DNA of 64,000 bases. It comes from Aidingimonas lacisalsi (lineage in GTDB: Bacteria > Pseudomonadota > Gammaproteobacteria > Pseudomonadales > Halomonadaceae). This document shows positions 54,877 through 64,000 of this stretch, piece after piece (the first letter of the stretch is position 1; every line of letters begins with the position of its first letter). The stretch lies in contig NZ_VRYH01000002.1 of the NCBI RefSeq assembly GCF_008079445.1, forward strand, positions 496,001 to 560,000, in the 5' to 3' direction. The translations under genes and the position numbers were made by a program. Below the pieces are notes generated by a model. It was not told where the DNA came from and searched no databases. It was given only the letters and a program-made list of their open reading frames with translations.

Positions 54877-55359
54877 ATGCAACCCATATCCCAACTCGAA
54901 GGCAACTTCACCGACGTCGGCGGCCGTTATGTGATCGTGGTAGGGCGCTTCAATCACCATGTGGTCGATAGCCTGGTAGAAGGCGCAGTCGACTGTCTGG
55001 TGCGCCATGGTGTGGATGCCGAGCACATCGATCTCGTGCATGTGCCGGGTGCCTGGGAACTGCCCCTGGCAGTCAAGCGAGTGCTCAAGGTCGTTCAACC
55101 GGATGCAGTAATCGCGTTGGGTGCGGTAATCCGAGGTGGGACGCCGCATTTCGAGCATGTGGCAGGTAACTGCAATTCGGCCATGAACAGTTTGCAACTC
55201 GACTACGATACCCCGGTCGCCAATGGCGTCCTGACGGTGAATTCCATCGAGCAGGCCATCGAGCGTTCGGGAACCAAGGCCGGCAACAAAGGGGCCGAGG
55301 CAGCGATGGCCGCCATGGAAATGGTCTCGCTGCTCAGGCAGTTCGGAGGTGAGGCATGA
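54877..55359 (+). CDS. ribH: 6,7-dimethyl-8-ribityllumazine synthase
   Basis: A 160-residue lumazine synthase, the penultimate riboflavin step. [33 protein letters not shown] and [20 protein letters not shown] with the catalytic histidine are diagnostic. It overlaps nusB by 4 bases (ATGA). The riboflavin synthase gene often found in such clusters is absent here. Confidence 0.96.
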   Translation: MQPISQLEGNFTDVGGRYVIVVGRFNHHVVDSLVEGAVDCLVRHGVDAEHIDLVHVPGAWELPLAVKRVLKVVQPDAVIALGAVIRGGTPHFEHVAGNCNSAMNSLQLDYDTPVANGVLTVNSIEQAIERSGTKAGNKGAEAAMAAMEMVSLLRQFGGEA

Positions 55360-55850
55360 GTGGTTCCCACCGCGGTTCCGCGGCGCAGGAGTCTCGTCAT
55401 GCGGCCAGGGAATTGGCAATACAGGCATTGTATCAGTGGCACCTGACTGCCAAATCGGCCGCTGCCATTGAATCCGAATTCCGAACCCAGACGGCGGACG
55501 ATGATCTGGAAGACCATGAAAACTGGTCGAAGATCATGGAAATTGCGGATCTGGCGCTGTTCCATGAGCTGCTGCACAACGTGATACAGCATCGGGACGA
55601 GCTAGATGAGTCGATTGCTCCAGTGCTCGACCGTCGCATTGTGGATCTGGACCCGGTCGAACTGTCGATCCTGCGCTTGGGGGCGTATGAATTATCACAC
55701 CGCCTGAATGTGCCCTACCGCGCAGTGATCAACGAAGGCGTCGAACTCGCGAAATCGTTCGGTGCCACCGACGGTCACAAATACGTCAACGGCATTCTCG
55801 ACAAGCTGGCAGCCCGCCTGCGCTATGCCGAGGTCAATGCCCGTCGTTGA
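55356..55850 (+). CDS. nusB: Transcription antitermination protein NusB
   Basis: A 164-residue all-helical NusB, which with NusE (S10) binds boxA RNA and supports antitermination of rRNA operons. [17 protein letters not shown] at the N-terminus and [36 protein letters not shown] and the C-terminal [10 protein letters not shown]-like segment (here [12 protein letters not shown]) are typical. ribH-nusB-thiL is the conserved order; thiL starts 1 base after the stop. Confidence 0.96.
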   Translation: MSGSHRGSAAQESRHAARELAIQALYQWHLTAKSAAAIESEFRTQTADDDLEDHENWSKIMEIADLALFHELLHNVIQHRDELDESIAPVLDRRIVDLDPVELSILRLGAYELSHRLNVPYRAVINEGVELAKSFGATDGHKYVNGILDKLAARLRYAEVNARR

Positions 55851-55851
55851 T

Positions 55852-56811
55852 ATGTCGGCTCCCATGACCAGCGAATTCGAGCTGATCGCCCGTTATTTTG
55901 CCCGCCCTGTGGCAGGCGATGGGGTTGATCTGGGCATCGGTGACGACAGTGCACTGCTACTGCCGACGCCTGGACATCAGTTGGTCGTGAGTGTCGATAC
56001 CTCCGTGGCCGGTGTCCACTTTCCGCCGGATGCGCCGGCTCATGCCATTGGTCACCGGGCACTGGCGGTGAGTCTCAGTGATCTCGCTGCCATGGGGGCC
56101 TGGCCTCGCTGGTGTCTGATGGCCCTGATGCTGACCGAGACGGATGATGAGTGGCTCGCCGAGTTTGCGCGTGGTTTTCATGCCTTGGCTGACACGCATG
56201 GTGTGAGCTTGGCAGGTGGGGATGTCACACGTGGAACTCTGGCCATCGGGGTGACCGTGCACGGTGAGTTGCCGACGGGACAGGCACTGACTCGTGGTGG
56301 TGCCAGCCCCGGCGACCTGATAGCCGTGACAGGGGCGTTGGGCAGCGCGAATGGCGGGCTTGCAGCTTGGCAGGCGGGACTGCGTGATCTCGCGGATCCG
56401 CTGCTTGCCGCCTACCTGTTGCCGCAGCCACGTATCGAAGCCGGGTATAGGCTTCGTGAGCTGGCGACTGCGGCTATCGACATCTCCGATGGTTTGCTGG
56501 CCGATCTTGGACATGTGTGCGCGGCCAGTGGCGTCGGCGCAGACATCGAGCAGGAGGCGATACCGCGGGACGATGCACTCATCGAGCGGCTGGGCGACAC
56601 GCAAGCGTTACAGTCGGCGCTCGCCGGTGGCGACGACTATGAGTTGCTGATTGCCCTGCCGGCCGAACGGCTGGAGGAGGCACGCGCGGCGTTGGCCAGT
56701 ATCGATGTACCTCTTACCCCGATCGGTCGCTTTTCCCGACGACCGGGCATTCGAGGCGTACCTTGCGACGGCCCGGGCGGTTGGCAGCATTTTCCGGGAG
56801 CGGCGCCATGA
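55852..56811 (+). CDS. thiL: Thiamine-monophosphate kinase
   Basis: A 319-residue PurM-like kinase phosphorylating thiamine monophosphate to the diphosphate. LGIGDDSALLLPTPGHQLVVSVDTSVAGVHF covers the ATP/metal-binding strand pair, HRALAVSLSDLAAMGA and DISDGLLADLGH are typical. Starts at 55837, 55852 and 55864 are possible; MTSEFELIARYF from 55864 matches the usual N-terminus, while 55852 follows the nusB stop directly. The stop overlaps pgpA (ATGA). Confidence 0.94.
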   Translation: MSAPMTSEFELIARYFARPVAGDGVDLGIGDDSALLLPTPGHQLVVSVDTSVAGVHFPPDAPAHAIGHRALAVSLSDLAAMGAWPRWCLMALMLTETDDEWLAEFARGFHALADTHGVSLAGGDVTRGTLAIGVTVHGELPTGQALTRGGASPGDLIAVTGALGSANGGLAAWQAGLRDLADPLLAAYLLPQPRIEAGYRLRELATAAIDISDGLLADLGHVCAASGVGADIEQEAIPRDDALIERLGDTQALQSALAGGDDYELLIALPAERLEEARAALASIDVPLTPIGRFSRRPGIRGVPCDGPGGWQHFPGAAP

Positions 56812-57281
56812 AACGCGCTCCGGCAACCGTCTGGCATCGCCCGACCCACTTCCTGGCATTTGGCCTGGGGAGTGGCGCCGTTCCCTGGGCGCCGGGTACG
56901 TTCGGCACGTTGGGGGCCATTCCGTTCTACTGGCTGATGTCGGACCTTCCGCTGACCTGGTATCTCAGTCTGGTTGCTGTGACGATGGTGATCGGCATCT
57001 GGTTGTGCGACAAGACGTCTCACGATCTCGGCGTTCACGATCACTCCGGGATCGTCTGGGATGAATTCGTGGGGTACTGGTTGACCATGGCTGCCGTGCC
57101 TTTCTCCTGGGAAGCCGCCCTCTGGGGGTTCCTGGTTTTCCGAATCTTCGATGTCTTCAAACCCTGGCCGATTCGCTGGGCCGATCGCCATGTGGCGGGA
57201 GGCTTCGGCATCATGATCGATGATGTCATGGCGGGTCTCTATGCCTGGGGAACCATTCATCTCTGGCTTTGGCTGCATTGA
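56808..57281 (+). CDS. pgpA: Phosphatidylglycerophosphatase A
   Basis: A 157-residue inner membrane phosphatase converting phosphatidylglycerophosphate to phosphatidylglycerol. FLAFGLGSGAVPWAPGTFGTLGAIPFYWL and DHSGIVWDEFVGYWLTM (acidic active-site residues) and KPWPIRWADRHVAGGFGIMIDDVMAG are the PgpA signature. Four hydrophobic segments. Coupled to thiL by an ATGA overlap. Confidence 0.95.
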   Translation: MKRAPATVWHRPTHFLAFGLGSGAVPWAPGTFGTLGAIPFYWLMSDLPLTWYLSLVAVTMVIGIWLCDKTSHDLGVHDHSGIVWDEFVGYWLTMAAVPFSWEAALWGFLVFRIFDVFKPWPIRWADRHVAGGFGIMIDDVMAGLYAWGTIHLWLWLH

Positions 57282-57309
57282 GCCGGCCGGACAGTGACGG
57301 AGATCAATC

Positions 57310-58554
57310 ATGCGCAAGGGATGGCTCATCGTGATTGTCCTGATGCTTGCCGGTGGGGGGTATCTGGGAGCCCAGGCGTGGTCCAGTATGCTGTTCGAAC
57401 GCGAGTTGACGCGAACGCTGGATGATCTGGAAAACGACGACAATCTGCGTGTCGAACGCGAGGATATCCAACGCGGCTGGTTCGTTTCCCGGGGGCGGGT
57501 GAAGTTGTTGTCGGCCCAGGGCGAGGAATGGCAGGTCACCATCCCCTATACCGCTCGCCACGGTATTGTGAATACCCACGCCGAAGGGGATCTGGACATT
57601 GCCCTGGGAGAAGCTCAGGAACGCTTGTTCGGCGACCACCTGCCAGTCGCGCCGCCTCGCTGGAATGCCAGCTACGCGTCATTTTCCGGCGAGTTCGATG
57701 CCCAACTCACCTTGGCATCATTCACTATGGAGGACGATGACGCCGGGTGGAAACTGGAAACGCAAGGCGCCGAGTGGGATATCAGTGGTCGACGTGATGA
57801 CATCACCATGGTTGGAGAAGTCTCACCCTGGACCCTCAATGCGCGACGTGGCGAGTTGGAAAGCGGCGTATTGGCCTTCGACAGTCATTACCGGGTCGAT
57901 AGTGAGTCGGGAAACGTCGAGCAGCAGGATGACGTCAGACTCGCCTCGTTAGCCTACAGTGGCCCCCTGATGCCCGACATCGCGATCGAGCGCTGGCGTT
58001 ATCAGGGAGATATGCAAATGGATGACGATCAACTGCGCTATGCTGTCAGCCTCTCGCTCGACGACGCCAGCATGGGCGATCAGTCGCTGGTCGGTGGCGG
58101 TGTGAAAATGACGTTGTCCCGGTTGGATGCCGACGCCGCCCGGGAAGTCTCGATGCTCATTCGCGATAGCCTCGAACAGGGGGACCGTTGGGATGCGTCT
58201 CAACGTCGTGAATTCCTTCAACGCCTCGAGCCAGACGTTCATGCCATGCTGGCCGACTCTCCACGCCTGACGCTCGACACGGTGGATCTGAAGAGTGCCA
58301 TGCTCGATATGCTCGTGGATATTGAAGGGGAACTGGTGTTCGATGGCGAGGACGTCGAAACACTGTCACTGGATGACTGGTCGTCTTCAGAAGGGGTGGC
58401 AGCCTGGCGAGCGAGACTCGATGGACATGTCATCTGGCGGGACGTACCGACGCTATTGCTCTTCCAGTTGGGGCTGCCCGGAGATAGCGACGACCTCAAT
58501 CTCGAGATCGACAGCGGCGAGATCTCCTTGAATGGCCGATCGGTTGCCTGGTAA
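57310..58554 (+). CDS. DUF945/YdgA-family protein
   Basis: A 414-residue protein with an N-terminal signal-anchor helix (about residues 4-22: GWLIVIVLMLAGGGYLGAQ) and a large, probably periplasmic, beta-rich domain with many acidic residues. The early stretch DDLENDDNLRVEREDIQRGWFVSRGRVKL fits the DUF945 (YdgA) family, whose function is poorly known. It starts 28 bases after pgpA and may be co-transcribed with it. Confidence 0.75.
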   Translation: MRKGWLIVIVLMLAGGGYLGAQAWSSMLFERELTRTLDDLENDDNLRVEREDIQRGWFVSRGRVKLLSAQGEEWQVTIPYTARHGIVNTHAEGDLDIALGEAQERLFGDHLPVAPPRWNASYASFSGEFDAQLTLASFTMEDDDAGWKLETQGAEWDISGRRDDITMVGEVSPWTLNARRGELESGVLAFDSHYRVDSESGNVEQQDDVRLASLAYSGPLMPDIAIERWRYQGDMQMDDDQLRYAVSLSLDDASMGDQSLVGGGVKMTLSRLDADAAREVSMLIRDSLEQGDRWDASQRREFLQRLEPDVHAMLADSPRLTLDTVDLKSAMLDMLVDIEGELVFDGEDVETLSLDDWSSSEGVAAWRARLDGHVIWRDVPTLLLFQLGLPGDSDDLNLEIDSGEISLNGRSVAW

Positions 58555-58600
58555 AGGCGCTTTGTCGTCGGCAATGGCGATACGACTCTTTGTCGCATGA

Positions 58601-58628
58601 CTTGAAGTTTCTGTTGCTCGCCCGCATT
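58601..58628 (+). promoter_or_regulatory. Possible sigma-32 (heat-shock) promoter of lon
   Basis: CTTGAA (58601-58606) equals the core -35 of sigma-32 promoters; after 14 bases, CCCGCATT (58621-58628) resembles the -10 CCCCATNT with a shifted match. It would start transcription about 40 bases before lon, which is sigma-32 controlled in E. coli. Inferred from pattern and position. Confidence 0.45.
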
Positions 58629-58674
58629 CCTGTTGGCAAAGGGCCAGACTGCCCCCTCAGCCAAAGGATGCATG

Positions 58675-61098
58675 ATGAGCGAACGTGACGATCTTCAGGA
58701 TGTGTTGTCTGTCGGTGGGGATGCCGGCTCTCAAGAGGGCGAACAACAGCAGAGCCATTCAGGGGCCGTTGTCCCGACCCACGACTATCTACCGGAACGC
58801 CTTTATCTGTTGCCGATTCATAATCGGCCCTTTTTTCCAGCGCAGGTCCAACCTCTGGTCATCCACCGGGAACGTTGGGAAGAAACGATCCAGCGCGTCG
58901 GCAATACGCCTCACCATACCGTTGGCTTGGCGTATGTCGGCGATGCCAGTGTCGAAGAACTGGATCGGCAGGATTTTCCGGCGATTGGCACGGCGGTTCG
59001 CATGCACAAGGTGCAGGGTGAGGACGAGCAGATTCAGTTCATCGCTCAAGGCATGCGCCGTTTCAAGATCCAGCGCTGGCTTTCGAAGCAACCTCCCTAT
59101 CTGGTAGAAGTCAGTTATCCCCATGAACCGGTCGATGCCGAGGAAGATGAAGCGCGCGCCTATGCGATGGCGTTGATCAATGGCATCAAGGACTTGTTGC
59201 CGATCAATCCTCTCTACGGCGAGGAACTCAAGCATTATCTCAATCGCTTCAGTCCGCACGAACCAGGGCCGTTGGCCGATTTCGCGGCAGCGATCACCTC
59301 GGCGAAAGGGCATGAACTGCAGGAAATTCTCGAGACTCTGCCGGTCATGGCGCGGTTGCAGAAGGTGCTGCCGCTGCTACACAAGGAAATCGAGGTCGCC
59401 CAGCTGCAGAGCGAGATCAGCGAGCAGGTCAATGCCCAGATGCAGGAGCGTCAACGCGAATTCTTCCTGCGCGAACAACTCAAGGTCATCCAGCGTGAAC
59501 TGGGCATATCGAAGGACGATCGTGAGAACGATGTCGATACCTTCAGGAAGCGGCTCACCGAACTGCATGTCCCGGAACGGGTCATGGAGCGCATCGACGA
59601 TGAGCTCGATAAATTATCCGTCCTGGAGACCGGTTCGCCTGAATATGGCACCACTCGCAACTACCTGGATTGGCTGACCTCACTGCCGTGGGGCATCACC
59701 AGCGACGACCAGCTCGATCTCAAGCATGCGCGTCAGATTCTTGATCGCGATCATGACGGATTGAAGGACGTCAAGGATCGGATCATCGAATTCCTCGCCG
59801 AAGGCACGTTCAAAGGCGATGTCGGCGGTTCCATCCTTCTGCTGGTGGGGCCTCCCGGTGTCGGCAAGACCTCGGTGGGGCGTTCCATCGCGGAAGCGTT
59901 GGGGCGTGAGTTCTACCGCTTCTCGGTAGGCGGTATACGCGATGAAGCCGAGATCAAGGGGCATCGCCGTACCTACATCGGCGCCATGCCCGGCAAGCTG
60001 GTGCAGGCGCTCAAGGAGGTCGAGGTCGAGAATCCGGTGATCATGCTCGATGAAGTCGACAAGATGGGGCAGTCCTTCCAGGGCGACCCGGCATCGGCGT
60101 TGCTCGAAGTGCTCGACCCAGAGCAGAACGTCGATTTCCTCGACCATTATCTGGACGTGCGCCTCGACTTGTCCAAGGTGCTCTTCGTCTGCACCGCCAA
60201 CACGCTGGACTCGATACCCAGTGCACTACTCGATCGCATGGAGCAGATCCGTCTGTCGGGATACATCGCCGAAGAGAAAATGGCGATTGCCAAGCATTAC
60301 CTCTGGCCCAAGCTGCTCAAGCGCGACAAGATTCCCAAGAAGCGGATCAACCTGACCGACGCGGCCCTGAAGCAGATCATCGAAGGGTATGCGCGTGAAG
60401 CCGGTGTACGTCAACTGGAGAAACAGCTGCACCGTATCGTGCGCAAGGCGGCGGTCAAGATGCTGGAAAACGATCAGCAGAGCGTGAAAGTATCGGTCAA
60501 GAATCTCGAAGAGTTTCTCGGCGCACCGTTGTTCCGCAAGGAACATGTCCTGGAAGGCGAAGGGGTGGTGACAGGATTGGCCTGGACCGCGATGGGGGGA
60601 GCTACCTTGCCGGTCGAAGCGGGCAAGGTGCATGCCCTGGATCGTGGCTTCCGGCTGACCGGCAAGCTCGGCGATGTCATGAAGGAATCCGCCAACATTG
60701 CCTATAGCTATGTGCAAGGTCACCTTGGCGAGTATGGTGCCGATGCCGACTTCTTCAACGATGCCTTCATCCACTTGCACGTCCCGGAAGGCGCTACGCC
60801 CAAGGATGGTCCATCGGCCGGTGTCACCATGACGACCGCGCTGTTGTCGCTGGCCAAGCATCAGGCGGTCGACCGTCCACTCGCAATGACGGGGGAATTG
60901 ACCCTGACCGGCCAGGTGCTGCCGGTGGGGGGTATCCGTGAGAAGATCATTGCCGCGCGTCGCAGCGATATCTTTGAAGTGATACTACCCGATGCCAACC
61001 GGCGTGATTTCGAAGAACTGCCGGACTACTTGAAAGCAGGGATGAAAGTGCACTTCGCCAAGCGATATAAGGATGTCGCCAAGGTGGTGTTTGGGTGA
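58675..61098 (+). CDS. lon: ATP-dependent protease Lon
   Basis: An 807-residue cytosolic AAA+ protease. The N-terminal substrate-binding domain (about 40-240) starts LYLLPIHNRPFFPAQVQPLV; Walker A is GPPGVGKT at 392-399; Walker B is in VIMLDEVDKMG; the protease domain carries Ser714 in KDGPSAGVTM and Lys757 in GGIREKIIAARR, the 43-residue spacing seen in E. coli Lon. ATG 58675 is preferred to the adjacent ATG 58672 because AAGGA is 6 bases away. Single gene with its own putative heat-shock promoter. Confidence 0.96.
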   Translation: MSERDDLQDVLSVGGDAGSQEGEQQQSHSGAVVPTHDYLPERLYLLPIHNRPFFPAQVQPLVIHRERWEETIQRVGNTPHHTVGLAYVGDASVEELDRQDFPAIGTAVRMHKVQGEDEQIQFIAQGMRRFKIQRWLSKQPPYLVEVSYPHEPVDAEEDEARAYAMALINGIKDLLPINPLYGEELKHYLNRFSPHEPGPLADFAAAITSAKGHELQEILETLPVMARLQKVLPLLHKEIEVAQLQSEISEQVNAQMQERQREFFLREQLKVIQRELGISKDDRENDVDTFRKRLTELHVPERVMERIDDELDKLSVLETGSPEYGTTRNYLDWLTSLPWGITSDDQLDLKHARQILDRDHDGLKDVKDRIIEFLAEGTFKGDVGGSILLLVGPPGVGKTSVGRSIAEALGREFYRFSVGGIRDEAEIKGHRRTYIGAMPGKLVQALKEVEVENPVIMLDEVDKMGQSFQGDPASALLEVLDPEQNVDFLDHYLDVRLDLSKVLFVCTANTLDSIPSALLDRMEQIRLSGYIAEEKMAIAKHYLWPKLLKRDKIPKKRINLTDAALKQIIEGYAREAGVRQLEKQLHRIVRKAAVKMLENDQQSVKVSVKNLEEFLGAPLFRKEHVLEGEGVVTGLAWTAMGGATLPVEAGKVHALDRGFRLTGKLGDVMKESANIAYSYVQGHLGEYGADADFFNDAFIHLHVPEGATPKDGPSAGVTMTTALLSLAKHQAVDRPLAMTGELTLTGQVLPVGGIREKIIAARRSDIFEVILPDANRRDFEELPDYLKAGMKVHFAKRYKDVAKVVFG

Positions 61099-61384
61099 TC
61101 GGCTGCGCTGGAGCGGTCAGCCATGAGCTTGAAGCTGTAAGAGCCGCTCGACAGCAAGGAGCGAGTTGCGCTTTCGTCGTCGGACATGTCGAGCCGTGGT
61201 CGGGGTAGGCCGTAGCGCCCAGGGAAGGGGCGTGGCGCTTCCTCGAATGATCAGTCTGTTGCACTCTTGCCCTGTGGCAAGGTTGTGCCAGCCGTGCCAG
61301 AATCTAGTCTCGACCTGGAGACCGAGTTCGCCGAGCCGTCTAGAAAGGCGGCCATGGCGGTGTGACTGAGCATTGAGGACGCCC
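61099..61384. other. Gene-free stretch between lon and ilvD
   Basis: No coding potential is convincing here. An 11-base palindrome (AGCTTGAAGCT, 61126-61136) follows lon, and AGCGCC/GGCGCT can pair near 61213-61240, but no T-run makes a clear terminator. A promoter for ilvD is expected in the last 130 bases; I see no strong -35/-10 pair and no leader peptide rich in branched-chain amino acids. Confidence 0.4.
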
Positions 61385-63229
61385 ATGCCCGAGTACCGTT
61401 CCCGCACTACCACCGCCGGCCGTAACATGGCCGGCGCACGCGCCTTGTGGCGTGCCACCGGCATGAAGGATGACGATTTCCACAAGCCGATCATCGCCGT
61501 GGCCAATTCGTTCACGCAATTCGTTCCGGGCCATGTCCATCTCAAGGATATGGGGCAGCTGGTCGCGCGAGAGATCGAGCAGGCTGGCGGGGTGGCCAAG
61601 GAATTCAATACCATTGCAGTAGACGACGGGATTGCCATGGGTCACGACGGCATGCTCTATTCGCTGCCGAGTCGCGATATCATCGCTGATAGCGTCGAGT
61701 ACATGGTCAATGCCCACTGTGCCGATGCGCTGGTCTGTATCTCCAATTGCGACAAGATCACCCCGGGCATGCTGATGGCCGCCATGCGGCTCAACGTACC
61801 CACCATCTTCGTATCCGGCGGCCCCATGGAAGCGGGCAAGACCAAGCTGCTCGATCACGGCATCGACTTGATCGATGCCATGATTTCCGCCGCCGACGAC
61901 AAGTACAGTGACGAAGAGATCGACGAGATCGAGCGCAGTGCTTGTCCTACCTGCGGCAGCTGCTCAGGCATGTTCACCGCCAACTCCATGAACTGTCTCA
62001 CCGAAGCGTTGGGGCTGGCTCTACCGGGTAATGGCACCATGCTGGCCACTCATGCCGACCGCCGTCGGCTGTTCGAAAGTGCAGGGGCACGCATCGTCGA
62101 ATTGGCCAGACGCTATTACGAGGGTGACGAAGCACATCTGCTGCCACGGGCGATCGGCTCGAAAGATGCCTTCAAGAATGCCATGACGCTGGATATTGCC
62201 ATGGGCGGATCGACCAATACGATTCTCCATTTGCTGGCAGCGGCACAGGAAGGTGACATCGATTTTCGCATGAGCGATATCGATGCCATGTCACGCGAAG
62301 TGCCGCAGCTATGCAAGCTGGCGCCCAATACCCAGCAGTATCACATCGAGGACTGTCATCGGGCGGGCGGCATCATGGCTATCCTCGGCGAACTCGACCG
62401 CGCCGGCGTGCTCAATACCTCCGTACCCACTGTCTATGGCGACACACTGGGACAGGCGCTCGATGAATGGGACATCATGCGTTCGCCGAGTCCCGAAGTC
62501 ATCGAGTTCTATAAGGCCGGGCCGGGCGGCACTCCTACTCAGGAGGCATTTTCGCAGAGTGCCCGCTGGCCGAGTCTCGATGGTGATCGCGCCACAGGGT
62601 GCATTCGTGACCTGACCCATGCCTTCTCTCGCGAGGGGGGATTGGCCGTGCTGCATGGCAATATCGCGCTTGATGGGTGCGTGGTCAAAACTGCCGGTGT
62701 CGACGAGTCGATTCTGGTGTTCGAAGGGCCGGCTCATGTGGTCGAATCCCAGGACCAGGCCGTGGAGCACATTCTGGCGGGCCAGGTGAACGAAGGCGAT
62801 GTCGTCGTCATTCGCTATGAAGGACCGAAGGGCGGACCGGGCATGCAGGAGATGCTGTATCCGACGTCCTATCTGAAATCCAAGGGGTTGGGCAAGGCGT
62901 GTGCATTGATGACCGATGGCCGGTTTTCCGGGGGAACGTCGGGACTCTCGATCGGTCATGTGTCACCGGAAGCTGCTGCCGGGGGAGCGATTGGTCTGAT
63001 CGAGACCGGAGATAGCATACGCATCGATATCCCCAATCGGCGTATCGACGTCCAACTCTCTGACGACGCGCTTGCGCGCCGGCGTGAAATAATGGAAGCG
63101 CGTGGTGCCGCTGCCTGGAAACCGGGCATCGAGCGAGTGCGCAAGGTGTCGGGTGCGCTAAGGGCGTATGCGTCGTTGGCCACTTCGGCGGACAAGGGCG
63201 CCGTTCGCGACTTGTCGAAACTCGACTAA
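61385..63229 (+). CDS. ilvD: Dihydroxy-acid dehydratase
   Basis: A 614-residue iron-sulfur dehydratase of branched-chain amino acid synthesis. [19 protein letters not shown] and [25 protein letters not shown] supply the cluster cysteines, and [24 protein letters not shown] is the C-terminal signature. ATG 61385 with GAGG 7 bases upstream gives [26 protein letters not shown], the exact family start. Distinct from edd at 14985 by these motifs. No other ilv gene is adjacent. Confidence 0.96.
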   Translation: MPEYRSRTTTAGRNMAGARALWRATGMKDDDFHKPIIAVANSFTQFVPGHVHLKDMGQLVAREIEQAGGVAKEFNTIAVDDGIAMGHDGMLYSLPSRDIIADSVEYMVNAHCADALVCISNCDKITPGMLMAAMRLNVPTIFVSGGPMEAGKTKLLDHGIDLIDAMISAADDKYSDEEIDEIERSACPTCGSCSGMFTANSMNCLTEALGLALPGNGTMLATHADRRRLFESAGARIVELARRYYEGDEAHLLPRAIGSKDAFKNAMTLDIAMGGSTNTILHLLAAAQEGDIDFRMSDIDAMSREVPQLCKLAPNTQQYHIEDCHRAGGIMAILGELDRAGVLNTSVPTVYGDTLGQALDEWDIMRSPSPEVIEFYKAGPGGTPTQEAFSQSARWPSLDGDRATGCIRDLTHAFSREGGLAVLHGNIALDGCVVKTAGVDESILVFEGPAHVVESQDQAVEHILAGQVNEGDVVVIRYEGPKGGPGMQEMLYPTSYLKSKGLGKACALMTDGRFSGGTSGLSIGHVSPEAAAGGAIGLIETGDSIRIDIPNRRIDVQLSDDALARRREIMEARGAAAWKPGIERVRKVSGALRAYASLATSADKGAVRDLSKLD

Positions 63230-63354
63230 GGGCATCGTTGCCAGAGCCAATGCAGCGTTGATGTTGGCCATCTGGCACCACCGTCGTGGAAACCACGTCG
63301 TCCTGGACGGTTAAAGAGACGACGAGATTACATCCGGGATAGTCAAGGATCATC

Positions 63355-64000
63355 ATGAAGGAAGTATTCACTGTAGGCGTGGTCGGTTACGGCTTCGCCA
63401 GCAAGACATTTCACATTCCATTGATTCAAGCGACCGAGGGATTCGAACTGCGAGCCATCGTGTCCAGTGATGCGGCCAGAGTACAGGCGGATCTGCCGGA
63501 CATGGATGTGGAGGCCAAGGCACAGACGCTTTTCGCGCGCCAGGATATCGATCTGGTGGTCATTCCGACGCCCAATGATACGCATTTCCCGTTGGCCAAG
63601 GCGGCCTTGGCGGCCGGCAAGCATGTGGTGCTGGACAAGCCATTCACGGTAACGATGTCCGAGGCCCGGATGCTCAAGCAGCATGCCGATGATGCTGAAC
63701 GGCTGCTGTCGGTGTTTCATAATCGTCGCTGGGACAGCGACTTCCTGACACTACGCGGCGTGCTCCAGGATGGAACGCTGGGGCGGGTGACCAATATCGA
63801 GTCCCGTTTCGACCGTTTCCGTCCCGATGTGCGGGATCGCTGGCGTGAACAACCCAAACCCGGAGGCGGCATCTGGTACGACCTGGGGCCGCATCTGCTG
63901 GATCAGGCCCGCGAGTTGTTCGGTATGCCGCGTTCCATTCTGCTCGATCTCGGCGTGCGTCGCGAGGGTGCGAAGGTCGATGATGATTTCCTCGCGCTGC
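63355..64000 (+). CDS. Gfo/Idh/MocA-family oxidoreductase, 5' part only
   Basis: The frame is open from ATG 63355 to the right edge, 215 codons, and is cut by the window. AAGGA lies 5 bases upstream. The N-terminal Rossmann motif reads VGVVGYGFASKTFHIPLIQ, followed by IPTPNDTHFPLAKAALAAGKHVVLDKPF with the conserved Asp-Lys-Pro, and GGGIWYDLGPHLLDQA with the catalytic histidine region. It is close to the YdgJ/YvaA type (scyllo-inositol or related sugar dehydrogenases, NADP-dependent). Substrate not predictable. Confidence 0.9.
   Translation, partial: MKEVFTVGVVGYGFASKTFHIPLIQATEGFELRAIVSSDAARVQADLPDMDVEAKAQTLFARQDIDLVVIPTPNDTHFPLAKAALAAGKHVVLDKPFTVTMSEARMLKQHADDAERLLSVFHNRRWDSDFLTLRGVLQDGTLGRVTNIESRFDRFRPDVRDRWREQPKPGGGIWYDLGPHLLDQARELFGMPRSILLDLGVRREGAKVDDDFLAL

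Noticed and set aside
61099-61384. Leader peptide or attenuator before ilvD
   Set aside because: No short frame rich in Leu, Val or Ile and no alternative hairpins with a T-run were seen.
1-64000. tRNA or rRNA genes, IS elements, prophage genes and CRISPR arrays
   Set aside because: None were seen: gene-free stretches are all under 300 bases and contain no cloverleaf, regular spacer-repeat pattern, or transposase/integrase remnants.

Overview
The window looks like a chromosomal stretch of a halophilic or marine gammaproteobacterium, most likely a member of the Halomonadaceae (Halomonas/Chromohalobacter/Salinicola group). The base composition is fairly high in G+C. The gene orders nlpD-rpoS, surE-pcm, nrdR-ribD-ribB-ribH-nusB-thiL-pgpA and divergent tesA/ybbA-ybbP are typical of gammaproteobacteria. 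Sugar catabolism is built on the Entner-Doudoroff (ED) route, and there is a compatible-solute locus. I saw no IS element, prophage, CRISPR array, tRNA or rRNA. The genus is inferred from protein similarity recalled by eye, not from a search.

Layout. (1) 1-5388, minus strand: the 5' part of an aryl polyene (APE) pigment cluster. It holds a truncated chain-length-factor-like ketosynthase, an acyl carrier protein, a membrane protein, a fused AMP-ligase/dehydratase, a glycosyltransferase, an acyltransferase and the start of an aromatic ammonia-lyase that runs off the left edge. (2) 5418-18023: a sugar catabolism block. hexR is divergent from zwf-pgl-eda; then come pgi-fructokinase and edd-glk-hexose-6-P mutarotase-aldo/keto reductase on the minus strand, with gap divergent from edd. 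(3) 18314-29197: housekeeping and envelope genes: a FemAB-like protein, ftsB, ispD, ispF, truD, surE, pcm, a DUF368 polyprenyl-phosphate transporter, nlpD, rpoS, alr and lpxL. (4) 29333-38398: ettA, a short LOV photoreceptor, a SelT/W/H-type thioredoxin-fold protein, an EamA transporter, tesA/ybbA-ybbP and glyA. (5) 38592-42191: a D-galactonate operon dgoR-dgoD-dgoA-dgoK. (6) 42341-51650: glucosylglycerate synthesis (phosphatase plus synthase), a persulfide-dioxygenase-type MBL enzyme, a chemoreceptor translationally coupled to an EAL-CBS-GGDEF protein, a DsbG-like protein and a GH13 phosphorylase probably acting on glucosylglycerate. (7) 51887-64000: nrdR, riboflavin genes, nusB, thiL, pgpA, a DUF945 protein, lon behind a possible heat-shock promoter, ilvD, and a truncated Gfo/Idh/MocA oxidoreductase.

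How the genes work together. Glucose enters through Glk, is oxidised by Zwf and Pgl, and is split by Edd and Eda to pyruvate and glyceraldehyde-3-phosphate, which Gap oxidises. Fructose enters through the fructokinase and Pgi. Galactonate is funnelled by DgoD, DgoK and DgoA to the same two products. No 6-phosphofructokinase gene is present here. HexR, the KDPG-responsive repressor known to control this gene set in pseudomonads and other gammaproteobacteria, lies in the middle, and HexR-like palindromes occur in the zwf control region and between edd and gap. The APE genes begin only 29 bases after hexR in the same orientation, so pigment expression may depend on transcription through hexR.

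The most interesting candidates are the fused ApeH-ApeI type enzyme in a cluster that lacks its usual neighbouring acyltransferase and second carrier protein, the hexR/APE junction, the combined synthesis and phosphorolysis genes for glucosylglycerate, the short LOV protein, and the chemoreceptor/c-di-GMP operon.
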